Shown here: one piece after another, positions 1 through 10,599 of the stretch
Layout of the letters: every line of letters begins with the position of its first letter
Numbering within the stretch: the first letter of the stretch is position 1
NCBI RefSeq assembly: GCF_042477335.2
Contig: NC_091255.1
Coordinates: forward strand, 32,218,501 to 32,282,500
Direction: 5' to 3'
Length of the DNA stretch: 64,000 nucleotides
Source of the DNA: Ovis canadensis
Lineage: Eukaryota > Chordata > Mammalia > Artiodactyla > Bovidae
The notes under the pieces: model-generated
The model's input: the letters and a program-made list of their open reading frames with translations, nothing else
Database searches by the model: none
Told to the model about the DNA's origin: nothing
Translations under genes and position numbers: made by a program

Positions 1-146
1 TAACATCGCTGCAGGGAACCTATACCCATGCAAACATGTGGAAAGATAATGGTTGGATGTATTCTCCAAAGTGAAATTGCAGAGTAAAAGGACGGGTACG
101 TTGTGCCATGCCAACTTGATCACCAAAGAAACTGCACCATTTTCTG

Positions 147-350
147 GGCTTCCCTGTGGCTCAGATGGTAAAGAATCTGCCTGTAATGTAGGAGACCAGG
201 GTTTGATCCCTTGGTTGGGAAGATCTGCTGGAAAAGAAAATGGCAACCCAACTCCAGTATTCTTGCCTAGAGAATTCCATGGACAGAGGAGCCTGGTGGG
301 GTACAATCTGTGGGGTTGCAGAGAGTTGGGTATGACTGAGTGACTAACAC
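147..350 (+). repeat. Bov-tA SINE
   Basis: tRNA-Glu-derived head (cttccctgtggctcag, B-box-like ggtttgatccc) joined to a BovA tail (caactccagtattcttgcct ... gactgagtgactaaca), followed by a short CA run. Confidence 0.9.
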
Positions 351-359
351 ACACACATA

Positions 360-690
360 TTATCTCCAGTGATATGTGAGTTGCACATTCTCCACAATTC
401 TGCTCATACTGGGAATTATTAATCACAAACTTTTAAACCTTGCCTCATGTTGCTGGTGAAAAATGGTTTCTCATTGTTTTAATTTTCATTTCTTATAGAA
501 GTTGATTTGTTTTATGTCTATTGATCATTTGTGTTTCTACTTTTATAAACTACTCATTTAATTTCCTTTGTCCTTTCCCCCCTGTTGATTTGCTTATTAT
601 ATATATATTTCACACTGATCTGCAAAAGCTCTTCATCGTGGAGATTAGTTTTTTTTTTTTTTTTAGTAAATTGTGTATTTTATAACAGCT
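360..690 (+). repeat. Old L1 3'-region fragment
   Basis: AT-rich text of the L1M 3' type (cattgttttaattttcattt, gtctattgatcatttgtg), ending in a run of T at about 650-664. Divergent; family level only. Confidence 0.5.
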
Positions 691-695
691 TTGCA

Positions 696-920
696 TGTGT
701 GCATATGTAGTTGCTCAGTTGCATCCAGCTGTTTGCGACCCTTTGGACTGTAGCCCGCCAGGCTCCTCAATCCTTGGGATTCTCCAGGGAAGAATGCTGG
801 AGTGGGTTTTCATGCTCTCGTCCAGGGCATATTCCCAACTCAGGGACTGAACCCAAGTCTCCTGTGTCTCCTGTATTGTAGGCGGATTCTTTACCTGCTG
901 AGCCATCGGGGAAACCCTTA
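696..920 (-). repeat. Bov-tA SINE
   Basis: Reverse-orientation BovA body (ttgctcagttgcatccagct, gactgtagcccgccaggctc) and tRNA head (gcggattctttacctgctga). Confidence 0.9.
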
Positions 921-2090
921 CAACAGCTTTACATTTCCAAAAAGTTGAGAAGATCGTACAGTGTTCCCATATATCCCACGCCCAGGTTTCCATATGATTA
1001 GCTTCTTACACTAGTAAGGTATATCTCTTGCAAAAATGAGCCAATACTGATATGTTATTATTGACTAAGCCCCATAGAGTATTCAGATTTCTTATGTCCT
1101 TTTTCTGTTATAGGGTCTCATCTAGATACCACATGGCATTTAGTGATTGATGTAATTACTTCTCTTTGCTCTGATAGTTTCTTGGGGCTTTTCTTGTTTT
1201 TGATGACTTTGACAGTTTTGAGGAGTTGTGGCCCTGTTTTGTAGGATGATGTCCCTCAACTGGGGTGTATCAGATGTTTTTCTCGTTATTAGATTGGAAT
1301 TATGAATTTGGGAGAAGAAGATCACAAGGATAGAGTGTCATTTTCATATTAAGGATCCCTACTGTCAACACAGCTTATCAAGGGAATTCCCTGACAGCCC
1401 AGTGGTTAGGGCTCCGTGCTTCCACTGAAGAGGGCACAGGTTCAATCCCTGGAGGAGGGGGGAACCTAAGATCTTCCGTGCCACTGGGGTGTGGCCAAAA
1501 AAAACTTGTTGATGTTGCCTTTGACCACCTGGCTGGAGTAGTGCTTGTGGGTGTTACTCCCCTGCCCCTCTCCATAGTGTGCTCTTTGAAGGAAGTTACT
1601 CTGTGAAGCCCATATCTAAGCAGCGTAGAGCTGTGGTCCACCTTCCTGGGGGTCGAGTGTTCACATATATTGTTCGGAATTCTTCTGCACGTGAGATTTG
1701 TCTCTTTCGTCTCCATTTATGCAATTGTTCAGTCATTAATTTATATCGGTATGCACTATTAGATATTCACTCATTTTAACAGCAGCCTGATTGAACTAGG
1801 ATTCACGTGCCACACAACTTACCCAGGGTGTAAAATTCAGTGGGAATATATTCACAGGACTGTGCAACTATCACCATAATTGATTTTAGAACATTTAGAA
1901 CATTTTCATCATCCCCCAAAGAAATCCCATAACCTTCAGCAGTCCCCCAGTCTAAGCAACCACTAATCTTTCTCTCTTTATGGATCTGTCTATTCTGGAC
2001 ATCATTTCATATAAATGGAGTCACACAGCACGTGGTCCCTTGTGACTGGCTTCTTTCACTCAGCAAAATGTTTTCAAGGCTCAGGTTTCA
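921..2090 (+). repeat. Old L1 (L1M-type) 3' region, SINE-interrupted
   Basis: Typical L1M text: cagttttgaggagttgtggc, gatgtccctcaactggggtg, then after the SINE at 1381-1508 ttgatgttgcctttgaccac, and later ctattctggacatcatttca and gtgactggcttctttcactc. No intact reading frame remains. Several adjoining L1 fragments may be merged here. Confidence 0.65.
1381..1508 (+). repeat. Short CHR-family SINE
   Basis: Starts ggaattccctgacagcccag, has a tRNA B-box (ggttcaatccc) and ends gtggccaaaaaaaa. It splits the surrounding L1M fragment. Confidence 0.8.
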
Positions 2091-3439
2091 GTGCCCGCCT
2101 GACCTACCCCAGTGTTCAACTGAAAACATAGGTGTAACCTCTACAGTGCCTGACCCTTCTCTCTTTTGCTGATGGATTGGATCCTCCACACTGGGGGCCT
2201 CGTATGTGAGCGGTTTCTGCTCTTTATCTTCTCGTTCCTTTCAATGTCCCTGATCGTGCCCAGGTCTTGGCTCCTACTTTCCCAGCGATAATCTGAGAAG
2301 CTGGTTCCTGCTAAAGTGTGAATGGCTGTTAGTGACTTCCAAGGTTGACCCTCTGCAGTATTTAACCTCCTGGGTACTGTTCAGTAAAATTTCAGGTATG
2401 AGACAGGTTTATAGGGAAGATATCTGGGGATGGATGATGTTCTGTTTTCTTATAGTTGATGAACTCAGTGCAGCCAATCCTCCTCCTAAATTAGTAAATT
2501 GGATTCATTAATGGAGATCATCCATGTCAGAGCAGTCTCTGGAAGAATCTTCTCGAGAACATAGTGAGTTGATGAGTGTGACTGTTGTGATTTTTTTACG
2601 CCAAAGTGGCTCAGTTGACTGGGGAGCTGGGTGAGAGTGTTACAGGGACCTCAGAGATGATCAGATACAATCTTTGCACTCTAGCAGGGAGACAGACAGG
2701 CACATAAATAACTCACGTACCAGCGGGCAGAGAGCAGCGTTGTGATCAAGGTTAAGCAAAGCATCCCCGGAAACTCGGAACCACTTTGGAGGCTCGCTGG
2801 GAGGCTGGGGACAGATTTTTAGAGGCAGTGTGGTTTGAGCAGTTGGGAAGGGTGGAGCAAGACACAGATGGAGGGAGGGCAGCTGAGATCTGGGCACCGC
2901 CTGAGCTAAAGCTCCGAGGTTAGAAAAGGCAGGGCATCTTTAGAGAAGGACAAACAGATTGAGAATGTAGGGGTGGGAGTTGGGGGGAAAGACTGGAGGG
3001 GAGCAAAATGGGGAAGAATTAGACCTCTCAGGTGAGCAGTTTGAAAGACATTTGATATGTGGGGGTAAGCCCCTACCTTTTTGGCCAGGGGAGGGGGTGA
3101 CAAGATCTGTGCTGGGAAGTGGTGGCTGGTGCGGAGGAGGGAGAGGATGTGTGTCTGTGTATGGAGCGAGGACTGGATGCCAGGGGATGAAGGTCCAGAG
3201 AAGGCTGCTGCTTCCTGTGTGTATGTGACCTTGGACAAGTTCACTTCCATCCCCCAAGTCTCTTCTTGAAATGGGATCAGCCAGTTCTGAGGGATTTCAT
3301 GTGAAGCTTGGAGGAGGGCGTGTAGGGAGAGGGTTTGTCTATCATGAGTGAAGCAGGTAAAGCCGATGACTGGTGAGGACAGATGAGGATGGGGTGGGGG
3401 TGGGGGGGTAGAGGGGAGGCGATAAGGATGACCGTGTGG
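2091..3439. other. Low-copy stretch, no gene seen
   Basis: No recognisable exon or young repeat. A purine-rich, G-rich zone at about 2930-3420 produces long minus-strand ORFs that look like composition artefacts (Pro/Ser/His-rich peptides). It includes a G-quadruplex-type run at 3391-3416. Confidence 0.5.
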
Positions 3440-3545
3440 CAGGAGCTTTCCTCGAATTATCTCATTTAATCCTCTTAACAACCTTTCGAAGTGGGTGGTG
3501 TTAATACTCCAGTTTTACAGACGAGGAATCCGGGACTCACAGTGG
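3440..3545 (-). repeat. MIR SINE
   Basis: Reverse MIR core: attatctcatttaatcctct, ccagttttacagacgaggaa. Confidence 0.7.
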
Positions 3546-4370
3546 AAAATCACTTACCTGAAGAAGGGAAGTGGAATCCAGGTCGCGGTGCATGCAATGA
3601 GTGGACGACAGTCCCTTCTGCCCTGCCTTGGGGAGAGGAGAGGCGAGGTGGCTGGGGCAAGGAGGAGGAGCACATTTGGAGGAGCCCGAGAATGGGGAAA
3701 GGCATAGACACTCATCATCACAATAGGATGAGATTAATCAGGGAAGGCTTCCTGGAGGAGCCAAGTTATTATTTTTTTTAAGGAGTCATGTTTTGAGCCA
3801 GGTTTTATAAGACAGGAGTCATCTTGACGCAGGAAGCAGAGGAAGGTGGTGTCCCACAAAGGAGAGTCATAAAATCATGATTTTCCCTCCTAAACGTGTC
3901 CTTCTCCAGCGAGAATGACACTGCAGCCAGATGCCCACACAAACCACAGACTCCGGAAAAACTTTGTTGTCTGTCTCCCCTTCACCGTGTCTGACCAATC
4001 CCCAGGTCCAGATGACACTTCTTCCTTCTCTCACTTGAATCCTGCCGTGTCTCTCCGTTCCAGCAGTGTCCCCTGTGCAAACTAACATTGTCCCATCTGA
4101 GCCCCTGCAAGAACATCTAACCTGGCTGCCTTGCCCTTTTCCTCCAGGACAATCTTCCTGAAATGCCCGTCCGATCATATCGAAGAGAGTGAAGGGAGAC
4201 AGGTGGGGACCAGATGCCCTGGTTTGGGAGACCAAAGGAGCAACGGAAGCTCTCTGCCCTCCAGCAACCCGTGTTCTGGGAAATCTCCTCCCTCAACAAA
4301 GCCGGTGCCTGATCAGGCAGTATCAGAGTAGCTGCACAATTTGTTTTTTTCATAGCACTTTATGCAATTT
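3546..4370. other. Low-copy stretch with a faint L2-like segment
   Basis: About 3725-3850 (atcagggaaggcttcctgga ... ttttgagccaggttttataa) resembles a common ancient mammalian repeat, tentatively L2. The rest shows no gene or repeat I can support. Confidence 0.35.
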
Positions 4371-4910
4371 GTAATTTCATATACACACACATGATTAAAG
4401 ATTTGTAATAATAGGTAATACCTCTCCTGTAAAAAGACACATTGTTAAAAAGTTACTCCCTCCCTGCATTCCCCCAGCTTGTCCTTAACCCCACCTAGGT
4501 AACCACCTTTTATTAGCTTTGTGTCTCTAGAATTTCTACATGTAAAGATAAACAAATAAAAATTCTTACTTCATTCTTTCCCCCCTTTTAAAACAATGTA
4601 TCAAAAAGAAAAACAAAAATTCAAAAAAAAAAAGAGAGAGAGAGATAAAACAATGTATCCTGGAGATCTTTGCATGATAGCACACAGGGAATGCCCTCAA
4701 TGAAAACATTTTGTATGGCTGCACAGTTTTACTATATGGATCCACCGTTATTTATCTAACCAGCCCTCTGCTGATGGGTGCTTGGTCCATTCTTTGTCAT
4801 TTGTTATTAGAAATAGTGCCACGGATAACCTTGTGCATGTGCTAGAATCTGTAGATAAATTCTTTGAAGGGGGATCGCTGGATTACAGAGGAACTGCATC
4901 TGCAATTTAG
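4371..4910 (+). repeat. Old L1 (L1M-type) fragment
   Basis: Text such as gtatggctgcacagttttac, ccagccctctgctgatgggt and attagaaatagtgcca is typical of L1 3' regions. It is interrupted at 4603-4645 by an A-rich insertion with its own target-site duplication. Confidence 0.6.
4589..4659 (+). repeat. A-rich-tail-only insertion with 14-bp duplication
   Basis: TAAAACAATGTATC occurs at 4589-4602 and exactly again at 4646-4659. Between the copies is only A-rich sequence (aaaaagaaaaacaaaaa, a run of A, then GAGAGAGAGAGA). The left site cttt/taaaac fits an L1 endonuclease target. This looks like a retrotransposition so strongly 5'-truncated that only tail was inserted. Confidence 0.75.
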
Positions 4911-5688
4911 ACAGACGTTGTCAGGCTATCCAGCAGAGGGCTTGTACCAATTGACAATCCCTCTATGTGTGAGGGGGGCGGTTTATAATGATGTATTAGT
5001 TCATGTGATTACTGATGGCTTCTCTTCCCACGAAACTGTAGGCTCCAGGACGTCAGGGATCATGACTCTGTTGTTCATTGTCATAGGCGCTTAGTAAATA
5101 CTGGATTAATGGACAGATTTATGAGTCTACCAGGAGTTCGTGGCCGAAGTGAATGAGATCCTTTTGTGTTCTCCTTGCCTGGTCCAGCTTCCCTGATCCT
5201 TGATCTGGGCTGAGTGTCAATCCCCAGGGTGACTGGAACTCAGAGAGACCTTGAGGTTCTGGAAGATCTAATCCTGACATCTGACTCATGATCTCCACTC
5301 CAGAGCATGCTTTCTCCTGCTACGAGCTCAAGAAGTCCAATGTGTCAGTCTTATAAAGGGTTTGGAGAATGGACCCTTGTCTGATGCTTGTGTTCTCTAC
5401 CCAGCCTCTGCTTATATGCCTCTGGTGACAGGGAACTCACCCTTTTGACTGACTCCTTTCAACTTCAGACAACTAACACTTAGAAAGTTTTCCCATCTAT
5501 TGAGTTGCTCCATATAGCTGCCTCTTCTTCAGGGAATTTAAATCGTGGCTCTTTGGAGATAAGGCTTTCTGGCTGACGAGCAGGGGTATCTGGGGACAGG
5601 TCATTTTGTGGCACGGAGGGCCAACTCCCAGAGGACCTCTGCAGGACCCTGCCTGCCCCCGCCTCACTCTCTCCTGCCTCACCTGCAG
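4911..5688. other. No gene seen; possible ancient repeat at 5340-5515
   Basis: About 5340-5515 (tggtgacagggaactcaccc, agaaagttttcccatctatt) resembles a widespread ancient mammalian repeat that I cannot name. The remainder up to the exon at 5689 has no supported feature. Confidence 0.3.
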
Positions 5689-5805
5689 GTACGTGCAGGA
5701 GGGACGGTTCCGGATTGAGGAGAGGACGCTGACAGCCTTCCAGTGGCTCTACAGCCCCCAGCAGCATCGCATCCTCAGCCGTGCTGACCTGGAGTCTCCC
5801 TCCAG
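5689..5805 (+). CDS. Probable internal coding exon of unassigned gene
   Basis: A 117-nt open stretch is bounded by a pyrimidine-rich acceptor (ctcctgcctcacctgcag) and a strong donor (CCAG|GTAAGA). In the only frame I judge coding it starts with the last base of a codon, then encodes 38 complete codons beginning YVQEGRFRIEERTLTAFQWL, with HRILSRADLE near the end, and leaves with two bases of the next codon. The peptide is charged and amphipathic, with no repeat or SINE match. Length is divisible by three and both ends are phase 2, so it could be a cassette exon. Phase would also permit joining to RAP1GAP2 at 32947. I do not recognise the protein; it could belong to a gene upstream of RAP1GAP2 or to a longer RAP1GAP2 transcript. 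Confidence 0.5.
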
Positions 5806-6129
5806 GTAAGAGCACCCACTGCCCTTCCTCTCATTCTTCGGCCGGGGTCCAGCCCCTCCAGGTGGTCCTTGTTAGACAGCCAGCCCTACACTGATCCATA
5901 AACTCCCAGTGGGAACCACTGCCTTCTGTGGTGGAGAGGCCTTCTAGGGTCCTTGAAAATTTATCAGCTGTGGTGCTGATCCAGCCTATAATATTCTGAG
6001 TGATTTGAGGCAAGTCACTGCCTCTGCTTTCTCCTCTGTAAAATGGGTATGATCATATTTTCCCTGCCTTCTGTTGGGAAGATCGTGAATCTCAAGTGAA
6101 ATGATGCCTGGAGATGAGCTGGTTCCTTT

Positions 6130-6437
6130 TTTTCTTTTTAAATTATTTACGTGTTTATGGCTGTGCTAGGTCTCCCCTGCTGCTTTCTCGAGCTGTGTCG
6201 AGCAGGGGCTACTCCCTAGTTGCAGTGTGCGGACTTTTCATTGCGGTGGGTCCTCTTGTTGCAGAGCACAGCCTGTAGACACACAGGCTTCAGTAGTTGC
6301 CCACGTGGGCTCAGTAGCTGTGGCACACGGGCTTAGTTGCTCTGCAGCGTGTGAAATCTTCCTGGACCAGGGATCGAACCTGTGCCCCCTACATTGGCAA
6401 GGCAGATTCTTAACCACTGGACCACCCGGGAAGCCTG
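6130..6437 (-). repeat. Long CHR-family SINE
   Basis: Reverse orientation: T-rich tail, tggctgtgctaggtctcccc, ggcttcagtagttgcccacg, ccagggatcgaacctgtg, then cagattcttaaccactggac. Nearly full length. Confidence 0.85.
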
Positions 6438-6797
6438 GCTGCTTCCTTTTTAAGAGGAAGGGCATCTGGCAAGTTTGCTGGGCAGTCCCTGCTTTGACCT
6501 GGGTAGAGCCAGCCCTTCCTGTCTCCCTCCTTTGTCAAGTCAGCTGGGATCCTGAGTCTGGGGGAGGGGCACCCAGATTTCTCCTCCTCGCCACCCCCCC
6601 CACCTGGCCCCTTCCTCCACACTGTGGACAGGCATGACAGCTGTTAGCGGTCTCGATGGAGACATGCTGGGAAGCCCTGCTGCTGCGACACCCCTTCCAA
6701 GGCCTCTGCCAGACCTGACCCTGGAGCTTTCATCCCACTTGCCTCATCAAAACCTCTTTGCACCAGCTTCTAAAGTAGCAGGACCCTTGAAGCCAAG

Positions 6798-7015
6798 GGG
6801 CTTCTGTGGTGGCTCAGATGGTAAAGAGTCTGCCTGCAATGCAGAAGACCTGGCTGGGTTCAATCCCTGGGTTGGGAAGATCCCCTGGAGAAGAGAATGG
6901 CAACCCACTCCAGTATTCTTGCTTGGAAAAATCCCATGAAGAGAGGAGCCTGGTGGGCTATAGTCCTTGGGGTCACAAAGAGTCAGACACAGCTGAGCGA
7001 CTAATACTGTCACTT
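6798..7015 (+). repeat. Bov-tA SINE with target-site duplication
   Basis: Complete tRNA head and BovA tail. TTGAAGCCAAG occurs at 6787-6797 and again at 7016-7026, a perfect 11-bp duplication, so the insertion is fairly young. Confidence 0.93.
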
Positions 7016-7364
7016 TTGAAGCCAAGAATGAACAGGTCTTTCCTCCCAGGGGTGGCTGAATAAAAGGAGAAAGGAAGTAATGTCATTTGGGGGAACACCC
7101 TGGTCTGGCTGGTAAGTAAACAGAGACCATGCTTTTACCGCATCTCCCCAAACCGGCCCCAGGAATAGGGTTCAGCAATGCTAGCAGACCTCACCTCCCC
7201 AGACATCTGTTGGGAGTTCTACTTAGCTAAGAGCAGCACGTCTGCTCTCTCTTGTCTCAATAACAATTTCAGAAGGTACGGGAAGCAGTGAGGGGAACAG
7301 GAACTGTGGATCTAGTACTGCTCAAGGACAAAGAATTAACTGAATGATGATGTAGAAATGATAG

Positions 7365-7586
7365 AGTTTCCCAGGTGGCGCTAGTGGTAAAGAACCCGAC
7401 CGCCAATGCAGAGACATGAGATGTGGGTTTGATCCCTGGGTGGGGAAGATCTCCTGAAGGAGGGCATGGCAATTCACTCCAGTAATCTTGCCTGGAGAAT
7501 CCCATGGACAGAGGAGCCTGGTGGGCTACCATCCAAAGAGTTGCACAGAGTTGGACACGACTGAAGCGACTTAGTACGCATGCACA
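7365..7586 (+). repeat. Bov-tA SINE with target-site duplication
   Basis: Head tttcccaggtggcgctagtg, tail ccagtaatcttgcctggaga to gactgaagcgacttagta. TAGAAATGATAG (7353-7364) matches TAGAAGTGATAG (7587-7598) with one change. Confidence 0.9.
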
Positions 7587-7598
7587 TAGAAGTGATAG

Positions 7599-8474
7599 GA
7601 ACCCTGGGAAAGGTGACTCAGGCCACCCGGGAACTCTTGGTATTCAGGAAATGGGAGGTTAGACAAACGCTCTAAACTCCAAAGGGCAGATTGCAAATAG
7701 TGCAAAGAGACTGAAAAGCCCCTCGAGCCTGAGGCAAGAGTATGAGGAGGGCAATGTGGTCCTGAGCGTAGGTTGTGAATGCGTTCAGAGACAGAGAAGA
7801 AGGCTGCCTTGCAAGCACGCTGGTGACACACAGACATGAAGGCCGATTGCAGTTTCAGGCAACCTGCAAAGCCCTGTTGCAGGCCGAGCACTATCTGACT
7901 GACGGAAAGCAGCTTCTCCCTCACCTCCTTTCCTTTCATCAAAACTCCCATGCTACCTGACATTATTTTATTCGCCTATCTGTTCATTGCCCGTGGCTCC
8001 CCTGGAATGTGAGCTCCATGAGGGCAGGCCCTTTTCCCTCTTGTCCTCGTCTGTACTCTGAGATCCTAGCCCAGAGAAGGAGCGCATTAAACAGGCACCA
8101 GGTGAAGGACAAATGAACATAATGCAGGCTCACAGGTAGGAAGGCTGGAAGGGAGGCGAGTTCCAAGACCAGGGTGGGTCAGCTACACCTGCCCAAGATA
8201 CAAGGGAAGGAGAGGAGGCTGAGACCGCCTGCCCATGTTGGGTGGCTTTAGGAAAACCCTTTTTTGAGCCAAAGAAGAATGCTTTTCAGAGTCACAGGAG
8301 GCTAGCTGAGTCCATGGAGGAGGGAAGCAATCATAACATAGGATGGAACCATTCGAAATAACTTTAGCTTTCATATCTGAGAAGGCTACCTCCCAAGGGA
8401 CTTGAAGAGGAGGCTGCCATAGTGCTGGGACTAAGCACTCAAAAAACTATTACTCTTATATCATGGAAGTTGTA
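7599..8474. other. Low-copy stretch, nothing recognised
   Basis: No exon with credible splice sites and no clear repeat. Short ORFs on both strands have no family resemblance that I can see. Confidence 0.4.
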
Positions 8475-8640
8475 CTAACTTATTGTGTGTATTTATTATG
8501 TGTCATGTTATAAATGCTTTGCAGGCATACATTGATCTACCCTTCATAACAATGCTATGATCTGGTACTGTTGTTCTCCCCATTTTTCAGATGACAAAAC
8601 TGAGGCACAGAGACAGTGGCAGTGCTCACAACCACTATGC
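8475..8640 (-). repeat. MIR SINE
   Basis: Reverse MIR core: cccatttttcagatgacaaa, actgaggcacagagacagtg. Confidence 0.7.
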
Positions 8641-9434
8641 ATACTCCCTCTCAGAGAATAGGACATGTGCCCCAAAGTGGGAGATGGTGAAAGTAATTTG
8701 TATCTTTACAGAGAGGAAATAAGTCCACAAACCATAAATAAATGAGCTTAGCATCAGTCCTAATCAGGTTTCAGAGTCTGTTATTAAAGAAATGGTTTGG
8801 GGGCACTTAGCAAGGAAAGGGATAGAGGACCACTGGCAGCGAGTAAATTCCCTGGGAACCCATCCTGCTGGGGAAAGCTTTATTTGCTTTTCCAATTAGT
8901 TTTCCAGACTAGAAGTTAGGTTGGGGGTGGTATAGCAGGAGACAGTGGTTCTGCGTTTCAGCAAGAAATTGTTCCTGTCTTCCCATCAAAGCCTTACAGG
9001 TGACACAGAGGAATGTGGGCTGGGGGCGGGCACGGTGGGGGAGGTTAATGAGTGGGCTGCGCTTGCAGAGACTGCTCAGTGCGTTCATGAGGGACTTGGT
9101 GAGGAAGGCTGTAGACAGCATGCTGGTGATGTTGCTGATGGCAGGAACCTGGGCACCATCCCAGTGGACAAGATGGCAGAACTGGACTCGAAGTGTCCTG
9201 GAGGCTGGAGTCCAAGTCCAAGTCTAGAAGGTACAGTTTAACAGAAATTAAAGGAGAAGTTTATTTTAAGCCTCCAATTTTGTCTGCACCTGGATAGCAG
9301 GCTGAGCAGATCAGCTATCTGAGGGCTTCCAGTTGAAGCTTGGGTATGATTTAAGAAAATGCTTGCACCTTGGGGCTTTAAGAGCTCAGGACAGAGTCCA
9401 GAGCTGCAGAGGGAAGGTCCTGCTCTTTTGTCTC
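8641..9434. other. Low-copy stretch, nothing recognised
   Basis: No gene or young repeat is visible. A single GC box (ggggcgggc, about 9021) stands in otherwise ordinary sequence. Confidence 0.35.
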
Positions 9435-9592
9435 AGATGGTTGATCCCTGGGTTGGGAAGATCCCCTGGAGGAGGCCATGGCTATCCACTCCAGTATTCT
9501 TGCCTGGAGAATTCCATGGACAGAGAGCCTGGAGAGCTACAGTCCATGGGGTTGCAAAGAGTCAGACATGACTGAGCGACTAACACTCAGTT
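9435..9592 (+). repeat. Truncated Bov-tA SINE
   Basis: Most of the tRNA head is missing; the text goes from tctcagatggt straight to tgatccctgggttgggaaga and then the BovA tail through gactgagcgactaacac. Confidence 0.85.
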
Positions 9593-9804
9593 ATACTAAT
9601 ATACCACAGAATGCTCTATCATTTCCTCATTTATTTTGTGGACAGAGATTGAGCACATTTCTCTGCTAATACCATATTGGATATTACCCTCGAATGGCTA
9701 AGCAAGTTGTGTTTTGGGGTGATGGGTCAGGCTGCTGAAAGGACTTAGAGGGTGAGTTGGCAACTCGCTTTCCTTTTCTTTCCACCCTGCTCCAGATCAG
9801 GCCT

Positions 9805-10080
9805 TGGGGTTTTGATGCCTTGTCTTAGGGAAGACAAGAGTCCTGCCTCTAAGGGACACACATTCTAGTGGGAGAGACAGTCTGTAGACACATAGATAAG
9901 AGAGTTTCCTGAGATGATCAGAGTGCTGAACAAACTCAAACAGGACATCAGATAAAGACTGACCAGCGGGTGGGTGGGAACTCTGGTCGAGAGGGAAGGG
10001 CCCACTGGGAAGGAAACATCTGAGCTGAGAGTCCTGCCTGAAGGACAAGAGGGCAGCCACAGGGAGAAGCTGCTGGCAAA
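9805..10080 (+). repeat. Ancient L2-like repeat
   Basis: agtcctgcctctaagggaca, cacattctagtgggagagac and ctgcctgaaggacaag resemble a common old mammalian repeat, tentatively L2. Divergent. Confidence 0.4.
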
Positions 10081-10359
10081 GGGTGTTGAATAAATGCTGG
10101 GGAGGGGAAAGAAGATGGGAAGGAGAATCTCAGTTACAAGGCCCTAACTATGTTCTAGATTTTGTGGCCAGAGCAGAGTGAGGCCTTGGCCAACAAATGG
10201 ACGCGATGCAGATGTCCATGCAATTAAAGGAAGGGCTTTCTAACGTTCAGAGCTGCCTGAGTACAGCGTGGGCTGCGTCCTGAGGGGGTGAGCTTCCCAT
10301 CATTAGATGTGCAAGTCATATTCAGAGGCCACCCTTAGTGGAGGTTAGGGAGCAAGACT

Positions 10360-10395
10360 CAAGCATTACAGGGGCCCCAAGCATTACAGGGGCCC
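10360..10395. repeat. 18-bp tandem duplication
   Basis: CAAGCATTACAGGGGCCC occurs twice in exact tandem (10360-10377 and 10378-10395), 200 bp before the CpG island. Confidence 0.9.
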
Positions 10396-10599
10396 CACAG
10401 GGCACCCTTCCTGCCTTCAGCCCCTTCAAGTTCAGGAGCATCCTTGGTTTGGCCGAAGCTGGGACGATGTCTGTACAGCGAATGAATGAAAGCTCCAGGC
10501 TGCCAGGTCCAAGGTAGAGGCAGTTTTAAGGACTCCGGCAGTCCTTGAAACCTTCCACGTCCAAATCCAGAGAGCACAGCACCCCCTCCCCAGTCCCGC

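Noticed and set aside
2906..3481. 191-codon minus-strand ORF
   Set aside because: Pro/His/Ser-rich translation of a G-rich low-complexity zone and a MIR; no domain.
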